From: Frankineae bacterium MT45
GTDB lineage: Bacteria; Actinomycetota; Actinomycetes; Mycobacteriales; Jatrophihabitantaceae
Direction of reading: 5' to 3'
Assembly: GCA_900100325.1 (NCBI GenBank)
Contig: LT629697.1
Coordinates: forward strand, 3,469,423-3,533,422
Length of the DNA stretch: 64,000 nt
Part shown: piece by piece, positions 40,336-50,883 of the stretch
Layout: each line of letters starts with the position of its first letter
How positions within the stretch are numbered: position 1 is the first letter of the stretch
Program-made: the position numbers and the translations under genes
Notes under the pieces: generated by a model
What the model was told of the DNA's origin: nothing
Seen by the model: only the letters and a program-made list of their open reading frames with translations
Databases searched by the model: none

Positions 40336-43083
40336 TCAGGCGCTCAGGGTCGGCGCATTCGGCTGCGTCCGACTCTGGCGACGCTGCTGCCAGGCCTTGT
40401 CGACCCCGGCGATCGTCGGTGCGATGAGTGACAGTGCGAGGACGACCACCCACTGCCGACCGCTGAGCGAGACCGTCAGCAGCAGCCGCTGGAACATGCC
40501 CAGTTCGATCGCGGCCCAGGTGAGCAGCCAGCCGACGATGATCCAGCCCATGTACGGGAAGATCGGCGAGGACCACGGGGATTCGCGTTCGCGCCGCATG
40601 ACCACGCCCAGGTTGACTGCGCTGAACGACACAACACCGAAGGCCATCGTCATGGAGACCGACGGGTCGGTGGTGCTTGGATTGCCAGGGCCAAAGGCCA
40701 GCACCAAGAGCGCGGTGACCGAGACCGCGAACCCGGTGACGAACCAGCGCACGATCTGCGGCCGGTTGACGATCTTGGTCCCCGGTCGTCGCGGTGGTCG
40801 CTGCATCACGCTCGGGTCGGGTACATCGGCGATGAACCCGATCACCACCGAGACCACCACGAAGAACTTGCAGAAGAGCAGCTGCATCGGGAAGAGCGCA
40901 ACACCCTGATTTACATTGAAGATCGTCGCGTAGAGCATCAGCTGCAGCACCGACGAGAGAATCGTCAGCTGCAGCTTGATGTAGGAGGAGATGCGGCGGT
41001 AGATGTCGCGGCCGAGGTCCACCGCCCGCACCAGGGTCGCGAAGTTGTCGTCGGTGAGGACGATCTTCGCCGCCTGCTTCGACACCTCCGAACCGCTCCC
41101 CATGGCGACGCCGATATCGGCCTGTTTCAGAGCGGCGGCATCGTTGACGGCGTCGCCGGTCATGGCGACGACCTCGCCGGATTCCTGCATCAGCCGAGCC
41201 AGCCGCAGCTTGTCCTCAGGCGCCACCCGGCCGAAGACGTGCAGGTCTGGGAGGCGCTGCACGACGGTGGCGTCGTCCAGGTGCTGCAACTCGGTGCCGG
41301 TGATGACGCCCGCCCCGAGGCCGAGTTCGTCGGCGATGGCTCGGGCCGTCACGGTGTGATCGCCGGTGATCATGCGGACATCGATGCCGGCGGCGAGGGC
41401 GATCTGCACCGCGTCCTTTGCCTCGGTCCGCAGCGGGTCCATGATGCCGACCAGGGAGACGAGCACCAAGTCGGTGACCGCGGCCATCGGGTCGGCGATC
41501 GCCGCCTCCATCGCGGCGTCGTCGAGCTCGCGGGCGGCGAAGGCCAGTACCCGCAGGCCGCGCTCCGACAGCTGACGGTTGGCGTCCAGGAGCTCGTCCC
41601 GCACCTCGGCCATCGGCACCGTCTTGCCGTGCCACAGCGCCTCGGAGCAGCGATCGATGACCACGTCCGGGGCTCCCTTGACGCACATGACGTGGGGTTC
41701 TTGGACGATTCCGCCGATGAACCAGTCGGGGCAGTCGTGGAAGGTCGCCATGAACTTGTAGTCGGAGTCGAAGGGCACCTCGGCCCGCCGTGGGATGGAG
41801 CGTCGCGTCTCTTCGGCGTCTACTCCCATCTTGGCGGCCAGCACGACGTAGGCCGCCTCGGTCGGGTCCCCGATCACCGTCTGGTCCTCGGCCACGGTGG
41901 CGTCGGTGCAGAGGCAGAGCCCCAGGGCCAGGCGGTTGAAGTCCGGCGTCGCTGCCCCGGCCGCACCCAGGATCGCACCCGTCTTCTGGTACCCCGGCCC
42001 CTCGATGGTGTACCAATCCCCACCGGTGAGCATGGTGGTGGCGGTCATCGCGTTGAGGGTCAGCGTGCCGGTCTTGTCGCTGTTGATCACCGTCGTCCCG
42101 CCGAGCGTCTCGACGTCGGTGAGCGACTTGACGACCGCCTTCGACTCGGCCAGCCGGCGCGCCCCGGAGGAGAGCATCGTCTGCACAAAGGTCGGCAGGC
42201 CGGTGGGGATGGCCGAGATCGCCGTCGAGACGCAGAGGAGCAGCAGCGTGTCGATCGCCTGCCCGCGGGCGATCCCGACGATGGCGATGACGGCGACGGC
42301 CGACCAGGCCAGCAATCCGAAGACGCGGGTCATCGCGTCGAGTTCCTGCTGCAACGGGGATCGGCTTCGCTTGGTGGCCGTCACCATGTTGGCGATCCGG
42401 CCCATCTCGGTCTTCTCGCCGGTACCGGTCACGATGAAGGTCGCACTGCCGCGCGTCACGTCGGTGTTCTGAAAGACCATGTTGGTCCGGTCGCCGAGGG
42501 CCACCTCGCCCTCGGGGAGCTTCGTCCGGTCCTTCGGCACCGGGGCGCTCTCTCCGGTGAGGGCGGCCTCCTGCACCTCCAGCGAGGCCGAGGTGACGAT
42601 GCGCCCGTCGGCCGGCACCACGTCACCGGCCTCGACCAGCACCACGTCTCCGGGTACCAGCTCGACCGACTCCACCTCCTCGAGGCGGCTGGCTCGACGG
42701 ACCCGGGCCCGTGGCACCTGTAAGTGGGCCAGCGCCTCGACGCTCGCCCGCGCCTTCATCTCCTGGTTGGTCCCCATGATGACGTTGAAGCTCACCAGCG
42801 CGAGCACCACTACCCCGGTCGCGACCTGGCTGATGGCGAAGCTGGCCACGCAGACGATCAGCAGCATGATGTTCATCGGGTTCGCGAGCTGGACGCGGGC
42901 GACGGCCCACACCTTGGGTGGCGGCTCGGTGCGCAGCGCGTTGGGACCGAACTGGGTCAGCCGAGTCTGCGCCTCGGCCGCGGCCAGTCCCTGTTCAGGG
43001 TCGACCCCCAGCACGGTGGCCACATCGTCAGGTGACCGCCCGTACCAAGCGACATCCTTGATCTGATCATTGAGGGTCGTCAT
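40336..43083 (-). CDS. P-type cation-transporting ATPase, last gene of the arc operon
   Basis: 915 residues. The phosphorylated aspartate is Asp336 in NSDKTGTLTLNAMT, the actuator has ALTGESAPVP, and the hinge has MTGDAVNDAAALKQADIG. An N-terminal cation-ATPase domain and about ten membrane segments give the P2/P3 architecture. The M4 ion motif is PTGLPTFVQ rather than PEGLP, and the M6 region reads LLFCKFFVVVS without the N-x3-D of calcium pumps. The ion is therefore unclear; protons or a monovalent cation are possible. The gene overlaps the permease gene by 4 bases. Confidence 0.9.
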   Translation of the reverse strand: MTTLNDQIKDVAWYGRSPDDVATVLGVDPEQGLAAAEAQTRLTQFGPNALRTEPPPKVWAVARVQLANPMNIMLLIVCVASFAISQVATGVVVLALVSFNVIMGTNQEMKARASVEALAHLQVPRARVRRASRLEEVESVELVPGDVVLVEAGDVVPADGRIVTSASLEVQEAALTGESAPVPKDRTKLPEGEVALGDRTNMVFQNTDVTRGSATFIVTGTGEKTEMGRIANMVTATKRSRSPLQQELDAMTRVFGLLAWSAVAVIAIVGIARGQAIDTLLLLCVSTAISAIPTGLPTFVQTMLSSGARRLAESKAVVKSLTDVETLGGTTVINSDKTGTLTLNAMTATTMLTGGDWYTIEGPGYQKTGAILGAAGAATPDFNRLALGLCLCTDATVAEDQTVIGDPTEAAYVVLAAKMGVDAEETRRSIPRRAEVPFDSDYKFMATFHDCPDWFIGGIVQEPHVMCVKGAPDVVIDRCSEALWHGKTVPMAEVRDELLDANRQLSERGLRVLAFAARELDDAAMEAAIADPMAAVTDLVLVSLVGIMDPLRTEAKDAVQIALAAGIDVRMITGDHTVTARAIADELGLGAGVITGTELQHLDDATVVQRLPDLHVFGRVAPEDKLRLARLMQESGEVVAMTGDAVNDAAALKQADIGVAMGSGSEVSKQAAKIVLTDDNFATLVRAVDLGRDIYRRISSYIKLQLTILSSVLQLMLYATIFNVNQGVALFPMQLLFCKFFVVVSVVIGFIADVPDPSVMQRPPRRPGTKIVNRPQIVRWFVTGFAVSVTALLVLAFGPGNPSTTDPSVSMTMAFGVVSFSAVNLGVVMRRERESPWSSPIFPYMGWIIVGWLLTWAAIELGMFQRLLLTVSLSGRQWVVVLALSLIAPTIAGVDKAWQQRRQSRTQPNAPTLSA

Positions 43084-44405
43084 GCCAGCGCCTCCCGAGA
43101 TCGACCGCCGCGCTGTGCGGAGCTGCGTCGTTTCCAGATGAAATCAATAGCAATACTCACCAGCACGATCACCACCATGGCGATCGCCGTCCCAGGCTCG
43201 TTGACCAGCGTCGTGAGGGCGAAGGCCACCAGCACGACTGAGGTGCTGGCCACCCCGAGGACCAGGATCCAGGTGCGGGCCCCGGTCTCCGACCGCACCC
43301 GCAGGTGACCGACCGTCACCAGACCGAAGACGATCAGGGCGATCGCGCTGCCGATCGAGGCGATCGAGGAGAGATCGAATCCGACGGCCAGCACGGCGGC
43401 GAGGACCGCCGTGGTGAGCAGGCCGGCTGGGAGACGACCGCCGAGCCGCCGGCCCAGCGGCGGCGGGAAGTGGCCCGTCTTCGCCATCTGCTCACAGAGC
43501 CCGGCGGCTGGATATAGCCCGGCGTTCGTCGCGCCCGAGGTGGCGAAGAGGGCCGTCACGGTCATGAGCCAGTACCCGGCCTGACCGAGCACCGGCTGCG
43601 CCGCCACCGCGAGCGCCGTGCCGCCGGACTCAATCACCTTCTCCACACTGAGCGTTCCGAAGACACCGACCGACACAGCGACGTAGACGATCGTCGCGAT
43701 GCCCAGCGCCAGGAACATCGCCCGCGGCAACTGGCGCTTGGGCTGCGGAAGGTCCTTGGCGGTAAAGGTGATGACGCCGAACCCGAGGAACGCGAAGAAG
43801 GTCAGCGCCACACTCGAGATGATCTTGCGCAGCGGCGGGTAGCCGGAGAAGGCGAGCAGGTGCGGGTGCAGGTGCGAGAGGGTGGCGACGGCGAAGATGG
43901 CGAGAATCCCGATGACGACAAAGACGATGAGCGTCTGTATCCGGGCCACCGCCTGGGACCCGACGACGTTCAGGACGGTCATCACAATGATCACCAGGAG
44001 CGCGAAGATCTTGGGTGGGGCGTCACCGTGAAGGTTCAGCGCACTGCTGGCGTAGCTGCCGAAGGAGACGGCGACCATGCCGGTGACGATGGCGTTGGTG
44101 GCCAGTACCAGCCAGGCGATGATGCCGGTGAAGTGCCCGTCGCCGAAGCCTCTGGCCACATACTCGAGCAGCCCGCCCGCTGACGGGTAGCGCGCACCGA
44201 ACTTGGCGAAGGAGTACCCCTGCAACCCGGCCACCAGCCCGGCCAGCAGAAAGGAGATCCAGACCGCGGCGCCAGCAACCTCGCCGGCCGCCCCGAGGAG
44301 CGAGAAGATGCCCGCGCCAACCATTGCGCCGACCCCGATGAAGGCCGCCTGCCGGATGTTCAGGGTGGTGTCGGGAACGAGTCCCGCCGGATCGGTGGCG
44401 CTCAT
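43080..44405 (-). CDS. APC family amino acid permease
   Basis: 441 residues, about twelve membrane segments. The first helix break is GVGAMVGAGIFSLLG, the substrate-site signature of APC transporters. FFAFLGFGVITFTAKDLPQP is the sixth segment with the family's conserved end. It is located between two P-type ATPase genes, overlapping each by 4 bases, an arrangement that implies coordinated amounts. Its substrate is probably an amino acid or amine; it may be a partner of the arginine pathway (inference). Confidence 0.88.
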   Translation of the reverse strand: MSATDPAGLVPDTTLNIRQAAFIGVGAMVGAGIFSLLGAAGEVAGAAVWISFLLAGLVAGLQGYSFAKFGARYPSAGGLLEYVARGFGDGHFTGIIAWLVLATNAIVTGMVAVSFGSYASSALNLHGDAPPKIFALLVIIVMTVLNVVGSQAVARIQTLIVFVVIGILAIFAVATLSHLHPHLLAFSGYPPLRKIISSVALTFFAFLGFGVITFTAKDLPQPKRQLPRAMFLALGIATIVYVAVSVGVFGTLSVEKVIESGGTALAVAAQPVLGQAGYWLMTVTALFATSGATNAGLYPAAGLCEQMAKTGHFPPPLGRRLGGRLPAGLLTTAVLAAVLAVGFDLSSIASIGSAIALIVFGLVTVGHLRVRSETGARTWILVLGVASTSVVLVAFALTTLVNEPGTAIAMVVIVLVSIAIDFIWKRRSSAQRGGRSREALA

Positions 44406-47128
44406 GGCTGCGCTGCCGGCGTTCCCTGTCGACGCAGGATCACCTTACGAATCTCGGAGATCACGACGACCGAGCAGGCTAGCAGGAAGCAGATCGACCA
44501 GAGCCGCGCGTTCACCGCCGTCGTGTCGAGGAGGGTTCGCAGTGGCTGGAAGACGGTCGCCAGCACCAGGGTGAGGATCGATGCTCCGGTGGAGAGCAGG
44601 AAGGTGCGGTCGGCGAACGTGTCGAGGCTGAAGACGGTCTGGCGTTCGTCCTTGGTGGTGATCGAGAAGAGCAGTGCAAAGAGGGAGAAGGTAATGAATC
44701 CCATGGTGTGCGCGGTCGGGGTGTCGTGAGTGTGCTCGGCCCAACTGATGACTCCGAGCGTGCCGGCGCCCATCAGCAGCCCGACGCAGACCAACCAGAT
44801 GAGCAGGCCGCGGGTCAGGATCGGGCGCTCCGGCGGGCGTGGCTGACGCTTCATCAGGCCGTCGGCGGGCTTGCCGTAGCCGAGCCCGATGGCCTGGAAG
44901 AGCAGGGTGGTGAAGTTGATCCAGAGGGTCTGCAGCGGCAGGAACGGCACGCCGCCGACGATGTTCAGGATGCTCGCGCCCAGGAATGACGTGATAAACC
45001 CGAAGAGTGCGCCCATCTGGAAGCGGATGTACTTGACGAGGTTGTCATAGAGACCGCGGCCGAGTTCGACGGCCTTGATGATCGTCGAGAAGTTGTCGTC
45101 GGTCAGCACCATGACCGCGGCTTCCTTCGTCACCTCGGTGCCGGTGATCCCCATGGCGATACCGATGTCGGCCCGCTTCAAAGCCGGCGCGTCGTTCACG
45201 CCGTCACCGGTCATGGCGACGATCTCGCCCTTCTTCTTCAGCAGGTCGACCAGGCGCACCTTGTGCTCGGGCGTCACCCGGGCGATCACGCCGATGTCGT
45301 CGATGGCCAGGGTCGCCTGCTCATCACTCATCGCGCCGAACTCGGCCCCCGTGATCGCCTTGCCATCGATGCCAAGCTCACGGGCGATGGCCGCCGCGGT
45401 CACCGCATGGTCGCCAGTGATCATGCGGATCCGGATTCCGGCCTCCCGGGCCGTGGCGATCGACGCCTTGGCCGTCGGCCGGGGTGGGTCGACGATCCCG
45501 ACCAGGGCGAGGAGTTCCAGGCCGTCGATCATGGCCAGCAGGTCACCGGTCGGGTCGAAGTCGGCCGGCGCGAAGTCCTTGCGGGCGGTCGCCATCACCC
45601 GCAGACCCTGCTCGCCGAGACGCGCATTCTCCTGCCGGTAGCGCTCCTTGAAGCTCTCGTCGGCCTCGACAGCGCCGGCATCGGCATCGTGGACGCTGGC
45701 CGCGCGGGCCAGCAGCTGATCCGGCGCGCCCTTGATGAAGCAGCGAATCACCGGCCGCCCGGATTCGTCGGTCATGTCGTGGAAGGTCGCCATCAACTTG
45801 TAGTCGGCGTCGAAGGGGAGTTCGGCCACTCGCGGATAGGCGGCCCGCGTCGACGGGGCGTCCACGCCGCCCTTCGCGGCCAGCGCGACGAGCGCCCCCT
45901 CAGTCGGATCGCCGATCAACTCGCCGTCCTTCACGACGGCGTCGGAGGCGAGCACCATCGGCATCAGGAACTGGTCAAGCGACACCGGCGCCTCGCCGGC
46001 GACCCGGGTGATCGCACCGGCGGTGGAGTAGCCACTCCCCTCAATCGCGTACCGGCGGCCGATGAGGACCATCTGCACCGCGGTCATCTGGTTGAGCGTC
46101 AGGGTGCCGGTCTTGTCGGAGTTGATCGCCGACGTGGAGCCAAGCGTCTCCGTCGACTGCAGCCGCTTCATGATCGCGCCGGCCTTGGCCAGCGACTGGG
46201 TGCCGTAGGCGAGGATCGTCGTCACGACCGCCGGTAGGTTCTCCGGCAGCGCTCCAATCGCGAAGGCGATGGCGGCCGTGAAGATCGCACTGAAGCTCCC
46301 CCCGCGCGACATGTTCAACGCCACCGAGACGATCAGGGCGACCCCGGCGATCCAGAGAATCTGCCGGGTGAGCTTGTCCAGTTGCCGGGTGAGCGGTGTC
46401 TTCACCGCCTCCTGCGCCTCGAGCATGTCGGAGATGTGGCCAACCTCGGTGGACATTCCGGTGCCGGTCACCACGAAGTCGCCCGAACCGCGGGTCACGT
46501 TGGTGTTCATGTACACCATGTCGACGCGGTCACCCAACGGTGTGTCCGGCGCGGAGACGGCGGCTGCCGTCTTCGAGGCCGGGAGGCTCTCGCCGGTGAG
46601 CGCCGACTCGGCGATCTCCAGCGTGGCTGCGCGGATCAACCGCCCGTCGGCCGGGATGATGTCGCCGGCCTCGACGGAGACGACGTCGCCGGGTACCAGT
46701 TCGGCGGCCGGGATCTCGGTCAGCGCGCCGTCGCGCATCACCTTCGCCTTGACGATCATCATTCGCTGCAGCGCCTCAACGGCAGCGGCAGCCTTCCCCT
46801 CCTGCTGCAGCCCAAGCACCGCGTTGAAGAGCGTCAACCCGACAAGCACGATGCCGGTCTCGTACTCCTTGAGCGGGTAGAGGCTGATGACGCCGGCCAC
46901 GAAGAGCACGATCTGCATCGGGTCGGCGTACTGCCGCAGGAACGCCCGCCACCGCGGTTCGGTGGCGGCGGCGGCCATGGCGTTAGGGCCGAACTGCTTG
47001 GCCCGGTCCGCGGCCTCCTGCGAGCTCAGCCCTTGCCGGGGATCGACATCCTCGCTCCGCAGTACCTCCTCGACGCTGAGCACGTGCCAGGGTGCCGGCT
47101 CCTGGGTCGGCCTGACGGTCTGGGTCAT
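44402..47128 (-). CDS. P-type cation-transporting ATPase
   Basis: 908 residues. Asp338 in NSDKTGTLTLNQMT is the phosphorylation site, with ALTGESLPAS in the actuator and MTGDGVNDAPALKRADIG at the hinge. M4 has PENLPAVVT, keeping the Glu but with Asn instead of Gly. M6 has WINFTTLLFQ where calcium pumps have N-L-V-T-D, so the key Asp is lost. CtpF-like pumps of this class in mycobacteria are linked to hypoxia. It follows the antiporter gene by 7 bases. Confidence 0.9.
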   Translation of the reverse strand: MTQTVRPTQEPAPWHVLSVEEVLRSEDVDPRQGLSSQEAADRAKQFGPNAMAAAATEPRWRAFLRQYADPMQIVLFVAGVISLYPLKEYETGIVLVGLTLFNAVLGLQQEGKAAAAVEALQRMMIVKAKVMRDGALTEIPAAELVPGDVVSVEAGDIIPADGRLIRAATLEIAESALTGESLPASKTAAAVSAPDTPLGDRVDMVYMNTNVTRGSGDFVVTGTGMSTEVGHISDMLEAQEAVKTPLTRQLDKLTRQILWIAGVALIVSVALNMSRGGSFSAIFTAAIAFAIGALPENLPAVVTTILAYGTQSLAKAGAIMKRLQSTETLGSTSAINSDKTGTLTLNQMTAVQMVLIGRRYAIEGSGYSTAGAITRVAGEAPVSLDQFLMPMVLASDAVVKDGELIGDPTEGALVALAAKGGVDAPSTRAAYPRVAELPFDADYKLMATFHDMTDESGRPVIRCFIKGAPDQLLARAASVHDADAGAVEADESFKERYRQENARLGEQGLRVMATARKDFAPADFDPTGDLLAMIDGLELLALVGIVDPPRPTAKASIATAREAGIRIRMITGDHAVTAAAIARELGIDGKAITGAEFGAMSDEQATLAIDDIGVIARVTPEHKVRLVDLLKKKGEIVAMTGDGVNDAPALKRADIGIAMGITGTEVTKEAAVMVLTDDNFSTIIKAVELGRGLYDNLVKYIRFQMGALFGFITSFLGASILNIVGGVPFLPLQTLWINFTTLLFQAIGLGYGKPADGLMKRQPRPPERPILTRGLLIWLVCVGLLMGAGTLGVISWAEHTHDTPTAHTMGFITFSLFALLFSITTKDERQTVFSLDTFADRTFLLSTGASILTLVLATVFQPLRTLLDTTAVNARLWSICFLLACSVVVISEIRKVILRRQGTPAAQP

Positions 47129-47135
47129 CGTCGAG

Positions 47136-48536
47136 TCACCGGTACTCAGGCACAGGGCCGGGCTCCGTCATGGTCCGGTGCTGGGCCCGGTAGACCGGTA
47201 CCCCCAGCAGCAATGCGACTCCGGCCAGGATGAACGGCGCCCAGTAGACCCAGAAGCTTTGGCCGGTGTTCCGCGAGTAGATGATGAAGAGGATCGAGAA
47301 TATAAGGGAGATCACGGCCACCACGATGTCGCGGACGAAACGTGGTGTCTCAGTCGTCCGGTGGTCGATGAGGCGCCATTTGATCTGGGCGAGCGCCGAG
47401 AAGCCGTACGGGATCGCCGCGGTGATGCCGGTCATCAGCACGAGGGTGGTGAAGACGGTCGCCCCGTTCGCCCCTAGATAGTTGATGATCATCGTGATCG
47501 AGGCGAGTGTGGTGGAGGCGATGATGCCGAAGGCCGGCACCCCGGCCTTGTTGAGCCGCTTGAACTGCTCAGGGAAGAGGCCGTCGTTGGCCGCGGCCAG
47601 CGGCATCTCAGCGCAGATCATCGTCCAGCCGTTCAAGGCTCCGAAGCCGGAGATAATGACCGCAATCGCCATCACGTACCCAGCCCAGGTACCACCGAAG
47701 ATCTGGTTGGCCACGTCGGAGAAGGGCGCGGTCGAGTCCTTCAGGGTCGTGCTCGGCAGGATGCCGAAGACGGCGATGAGCGACAGCATGTATACGACGG
47801 CGGTGGCCAGCGTGCCGAAGATCGTCGCCTTGGGTACGTTGCGGTCGGGATCCTTCACCCGTTCTGCCGCCACGGCGGCGGTCTCGACGCCCAGATAGCT
47901 GAAGAGCGCGATCGCCATCCCCCCACCGATCGCGGAGATCGTGCTCTCGCCGCTGATGTTCCAGGGCGAGAAGTTCGCCCGGTGGATGAAGAAGAGCCCG
48001 ACGGTGGACATGAAGGCTAGTGCGGCGAACTTGACGATCGTGGTGAAGACCTGGACGGCTCCGATGTTCTTCACGCCGGAGAGATTGATGAGCGCCGGAA
48101 TCCATAGCCCGATCAGGACGAGCACGATCGAGGCGAAGCGATTGTGACCCTTGTTGATGAAGACCTCGACGTAGAGCACCCAACCGACCGCGATCGCGGC
48201 ATTCCCGGCCCAGGCCGTGATCCAGTAGGACCAGGCGTTGGCGAAGCCGAGCCCATTGCCGAAGGCGGCTCGGGCGTAGGCGTAAGGGCCGCCGTCGGCC
48301 GGTAGGCGGCGCGACAGCGCAGCGAAGAGCATCGCCAGCGCCAGGGCGCCGAACGTGGTCAACCCCATTGAGACAAGGCTGATCGGGCCGTAGGCCGCCA
48401 GCGACGTCGGGAGGTTGAAGACCCCGACCCCGATGATGCTGCCGACGATGAGGGCGATGGCCGCCGTCAGGCCGAAGCGGCTCTCGGCCTCACCGGTCTG
48501 TTGAGCGCCCTCCGTGGTCTGAGTCGTGTCCGTCAT
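47136..48536 (-). CDS. APC family antiporter, probable arginine/ornithine exchanger
   Basis: 466 residues, about twelve to thirteen membrane segments of the basic amino acid/polyamine antiporter group. The first helix reads IALIVGSIIGVGVFNLPTSL, and FSYLGVETAAVAAERVKDPD is the sixth-segment signature of that group. A GGAGG site is 9 bases before the ATG. As the gene after arcB, it most likely exchanges external arginine for internal ornithine (ArcD role), by context rather than by a diagnostic residue. Confidence 0.85.
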   Translation of the reverse strand: MTDTTQTTEGAQQTGEAESRFGLTAAIALIVGSIIGVGVFNLPTSLAAYGPISLVSMGLTTFGALALAMLFAALSRRLPADGGPYAYARAAFGNGLGFANAWSYWITAWAGNAAIAVGWVLYVEVFINKGHNRFASIVLVLIGLWIPALINLSGVKNIGAVQVFTTIVKFAALAFMSTVGLFFIHRANFSPWNISGESTISAIGGGMAIALFSYLGVETAAVAAERVKDPDRNVPKATIFGTLATAVVYMLSLIAVFGILPSTTLKDSTAPFSDVANQIFGGTWAGYVMAIAVIISGFGALNGWTMICAEMPLAAANDGLFPEQFKRLNKAGVPAFGIIASTTLASITMIINYLGANGATVFTTLVLMTGITAAIPYGFSALAQIKWRLIDHRTTETPRFVRDIVVAVISLIFSILFIIYSRNTGQSFWVYWAPFILAGVALLLGVPVYRAQHRTMTEPGPVPEYR

Positions 48537-48610
48537 CTACATCAGCCTCCGTCAGTTGCTGAGCGAATTCAGTTGTGCCGATCGTTTGCTATGGCGAATC
48601 GAAGCCGAGG

Positions 48611-49615
48611 TCAGTTGCCGAGAGTTGCGACCAGGATCGCCTTGATGGTGTGGAGACGGTTCTCGGCCTGATCGAAGACGATGCTGGCCGGTGAGTCGAA
48701 GACCTCGCCGGTGACCTCAAGGCCGCTCGTCATACCGGTGTGGTCCATGATCTCGCGGCCCACAGTGGTGTTCGGGTCGTGGAAGGCGGGGAGGCAGTGC
48801 ATGAACTTGACCCGCGGATTTCCCGTTGCCTTCAGCAGCGCTGAGTTGACCTGGTACGACTTCAGCTGCGTCACCCGATCGGTCCAGACGTCCTTGGATT
48901 CACCCATGGAGACCCACACATCGGTGTGGATGAAGTCGACCCCGTCCACGGCCTGTGCCGGGTCCTCGGCGATGGTGATGCGAGCGCCGGTGCGACCGGC
49001 GATCCCCTCGGCCAGCTCGACGACGTCCTTCGGCGGGTGCAGCTCCGACGGGCCGGCCAGCCGCACATCGCTGCCCATCAGCGCCCCCATGATCAGCAGC
49101 GACCGCCCCATGTTGAAACGGCAGTCACCGACGTAGGCGTAGCTGATGGCGTCATAGGGCTTGTGGCTCGACTCATGCATGGTCAGGAAATCAGCCAGCA
49201 TCTGAGTCGGGTGCCACTCGTCGGTGAGACCGTTGTAGACCGGCACCCCGGCGTACTGCGCCAGCTCCTCGACCTCAGCCTGCGCGTTGCCGCGGAACTC
49301 GATGCCGTCGTACATCCGTCCGAGGACGCGGGCGGTGTCGGCGATGGACTCCTTGTGGCCCAACTGCGAACCCGTCGGGTCGAGGTAGGTGACGTGTGCG
49401 CCCTGGTCGAAGGCCGCGACCTCGAACGACGAGCGCGTCCGGGTCGAGGACTTCTCGAAGATGAGAGCGATCTCCTTGCCAGCCAGGCGCTGAACCTCGT
49501 TGCCGGCGTACTTGGCCTGCTTGAGGGCGGCGGCCAGTTGCAGCATGAACTGCAGTTCACGAGGCTCGAAGTCGATCTCTTTGATAAAGCTGCGGTTTCT
49601 CAGATTGAAAGACAT
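48611..49615 (-). CDS. arcB: ornithine carbamoyltransferase (catabolic)
   Basis: 334 residues. The carbamoyl phosphate loop is [11 protein letters not shown], the second site [20 protein letters not shown], and the ornithine loop/catalytic part [14 protein letters not shown] with the Cys. It splits citrulline with phosphate into ornithine and carbamoyl phosphate in the deiminase pathway. The place between arcA and the antiporter supports the catabolic rather than biosynthetic role. Confidence 0.95.
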   Translation of the reverse strand: MSFNLRNRSFIKEIDFEPRELQFMLQLAAALKQAKYAGNEVQRLAGKEIALIFEKSSTRTRSSFEVAAFDQGAHVTYLDPTGSQLGHKESIADTARVLGRMYDGIEFRGNAQAEVEELAQYAGVPVYNGLTDEWHPTQMLADFLTMHESSHKPYDAISYAYVGDCRFNMGRSLLIMGALMGSDVRLAGPSELHPPKDVVELAEGIAGRTGARITIAEDPAQAVDGVDFIHTDVWVSMGESKDVWTDRVTQLKSYQVNSALLKATGNPRVKFMHCLPAFHDPNTTVGREIMDHTGMTSGLEVTGEVFDSPASIVFDQAENRLHTIKAILVATLGN

Positions 49616-49632
49616 AGCTACCCCAGACGGGT

Positions 49633-50853
49633 TCAGAACGCGGCGTCACGTTCGAGCGGACAAGTCATGCAATGCGAACCACCCCGGCCTCGGCCGAGTT
49701 CAAATCCCTGGATCGTGACCACTTCGACACCGGCCTTGCGCAGCGCGGTGTTCGTGCTGACGTTTCGTTCGTAAGCGACGACCACGCCCGGCTCCAGCGC
49801 CACGACGTTGTTGCCGTCGTCCCACTGCTCGCGCTCGGCCTCGAACTCGTCGCCGCCCGTTTCGATGACCCGCATCTTCGGAACATCGAGTGCCTTGGCC
49901 ATGTGTTCGGGGAGCGACCCCTGCTGCTCCTCCACCACCAGGTCATCGGCCGACTCACCCGGACGGATCGACCAGGTGCGCGCGCCACCCAGGACCGGTG
50001 GGAAGAGGGTGACCAGGTCCCGATCGCACATCGTGATCACGGTGTCCAGATGCATGTAGCTTCGCGACTTCGGGAGGCTGACCCCCAGCACTTGTTTGGC
50101 CGAACCGGCTCGGAAGAGTTGACGGGCGATCCAGAGCACGGCCTGCGGTGTCGTCCGCTCGCCCATTCCGATCATCACGGTGCCGTTGCCGATCGGCTGG
50201 ACGTCACCGCCCTCAACGTGGCAGCCGCCCCAGTTCTCGTCCGAGCCACCCAGCCAGATCTCGAACTTCTCTGCCTGGAACATCGGATGGAACTTGTAGA
50301 TCGCCTCGACGATCATCGTCTCCGGTTTGCGGGCCGGCTTGGTCATCGGGTTGATGGTGACCCCGTTGAAGATCCAGCACGACGGATCACGCTGGAAGAG
50401 GAAGTTCGGTAGCGGCGGCAGCAACATGCCGGTCGGATCAGCGGATTCCCAGACCAGCCCGAGATCGCGCTGCACGTCGCTGCGGGTGATTCCGCCGATC
50501 AGGAACTCGGCCACCTGTGCGGTGTCGCCCGTCTCGACCCACTCCCGCGCTCGGTCGGCGGCCGTGATGCCGACCTGACGCTCGCTCAGGATGTGCTCAC
50601 ACACCCAGTCTTTCGCCTCGGGTTTGGCCAGCACGTCAGCGAGAAGTTGCTCCGCCTCGAAGACTTCGACCCCGCGCTCCCGCATCGCCTCGCAGAACAT
50701 ATCGTGCTCTGCCTTGGCCTGACGTACCCAGAGCACATCGTCGAAGAGCAGGTCGGCGGCGTTCGACGGCGTCAGCCGCGAGTGCTCCAAGCCTGGTCGG
50801 TGGACCATGACCTTGCGGAGCTTGCCGACTTCGGAGTACACGCCGAGAGCCAT
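49633..50853 (-). CDS. arcA: arginine deiminase
   Basis: 406 residues. The product hydrolyses arginine to citrulline and ammonia. Visible parts are [20 protein letters not shown] at the start, [30 protein letters not shown] with the active His/Glu pair, and the C-terminal nucleophile Cys398 in CMTCPLERD. Length agrees with the family. It follows arcC by 30 bases and precedes arcB by 17. Confidence 0.96.
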   Translation of the reverse strand: MALGVYSEVGKLRKVMVHRPGLEHSRLTPSNAADLLFDDVLWVRQAKAEHDMFCEAMRERGVEVFEAEQLLADVLAKPEAKDWVCEHILSERQVGITAADRAREWVETGDTAQVAEFLIGGITRSDVQRDLGLVWESADPTGMLLPPLPNFLFQRDPSCWIFNGVTINPMTKPARKPETMIVEAIYKFHPMFQAEKFEIWLGGSDENWGGCHVEGGDVQPIGNGTVMIGMGERTTPQAVLWIARQLFRAGSAKQVLGVSLPKSRSYMHLDTVITMCDRDLVTLFPPVLGGARTWSIRPGESADDLVVEEQQGSLPEHMAKALDVPKMRVIETGGDEFEAEREQWDDGNNVVALEPGVVVAYERNVSTNTALRKAGVEVVTIQGFELGRGRGGSHCMTCPLERDAAF

Positions 50854-50883
50854 GAAACCTTTCCCTTCAGTCTGGTCAATACC

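Noticed and set aside
41239-42723. Long open frame of 494 codons on the plus strand opposite the P-type ATPase
   Set aside because: It is an antisense shadow caused by high GC in codon position three; composition is His/Arg/Asp-rich and no domain is visible. The same holds for other long antisense frames, such as 127-1206, 3755-4828 and 59184-60086 on the minus strand.
40336-47128. Annotation of the two P-type ATPases as calcium pumps
   Set aside because: Key M4/M6 ligands are missing, so ion specificity was left open.
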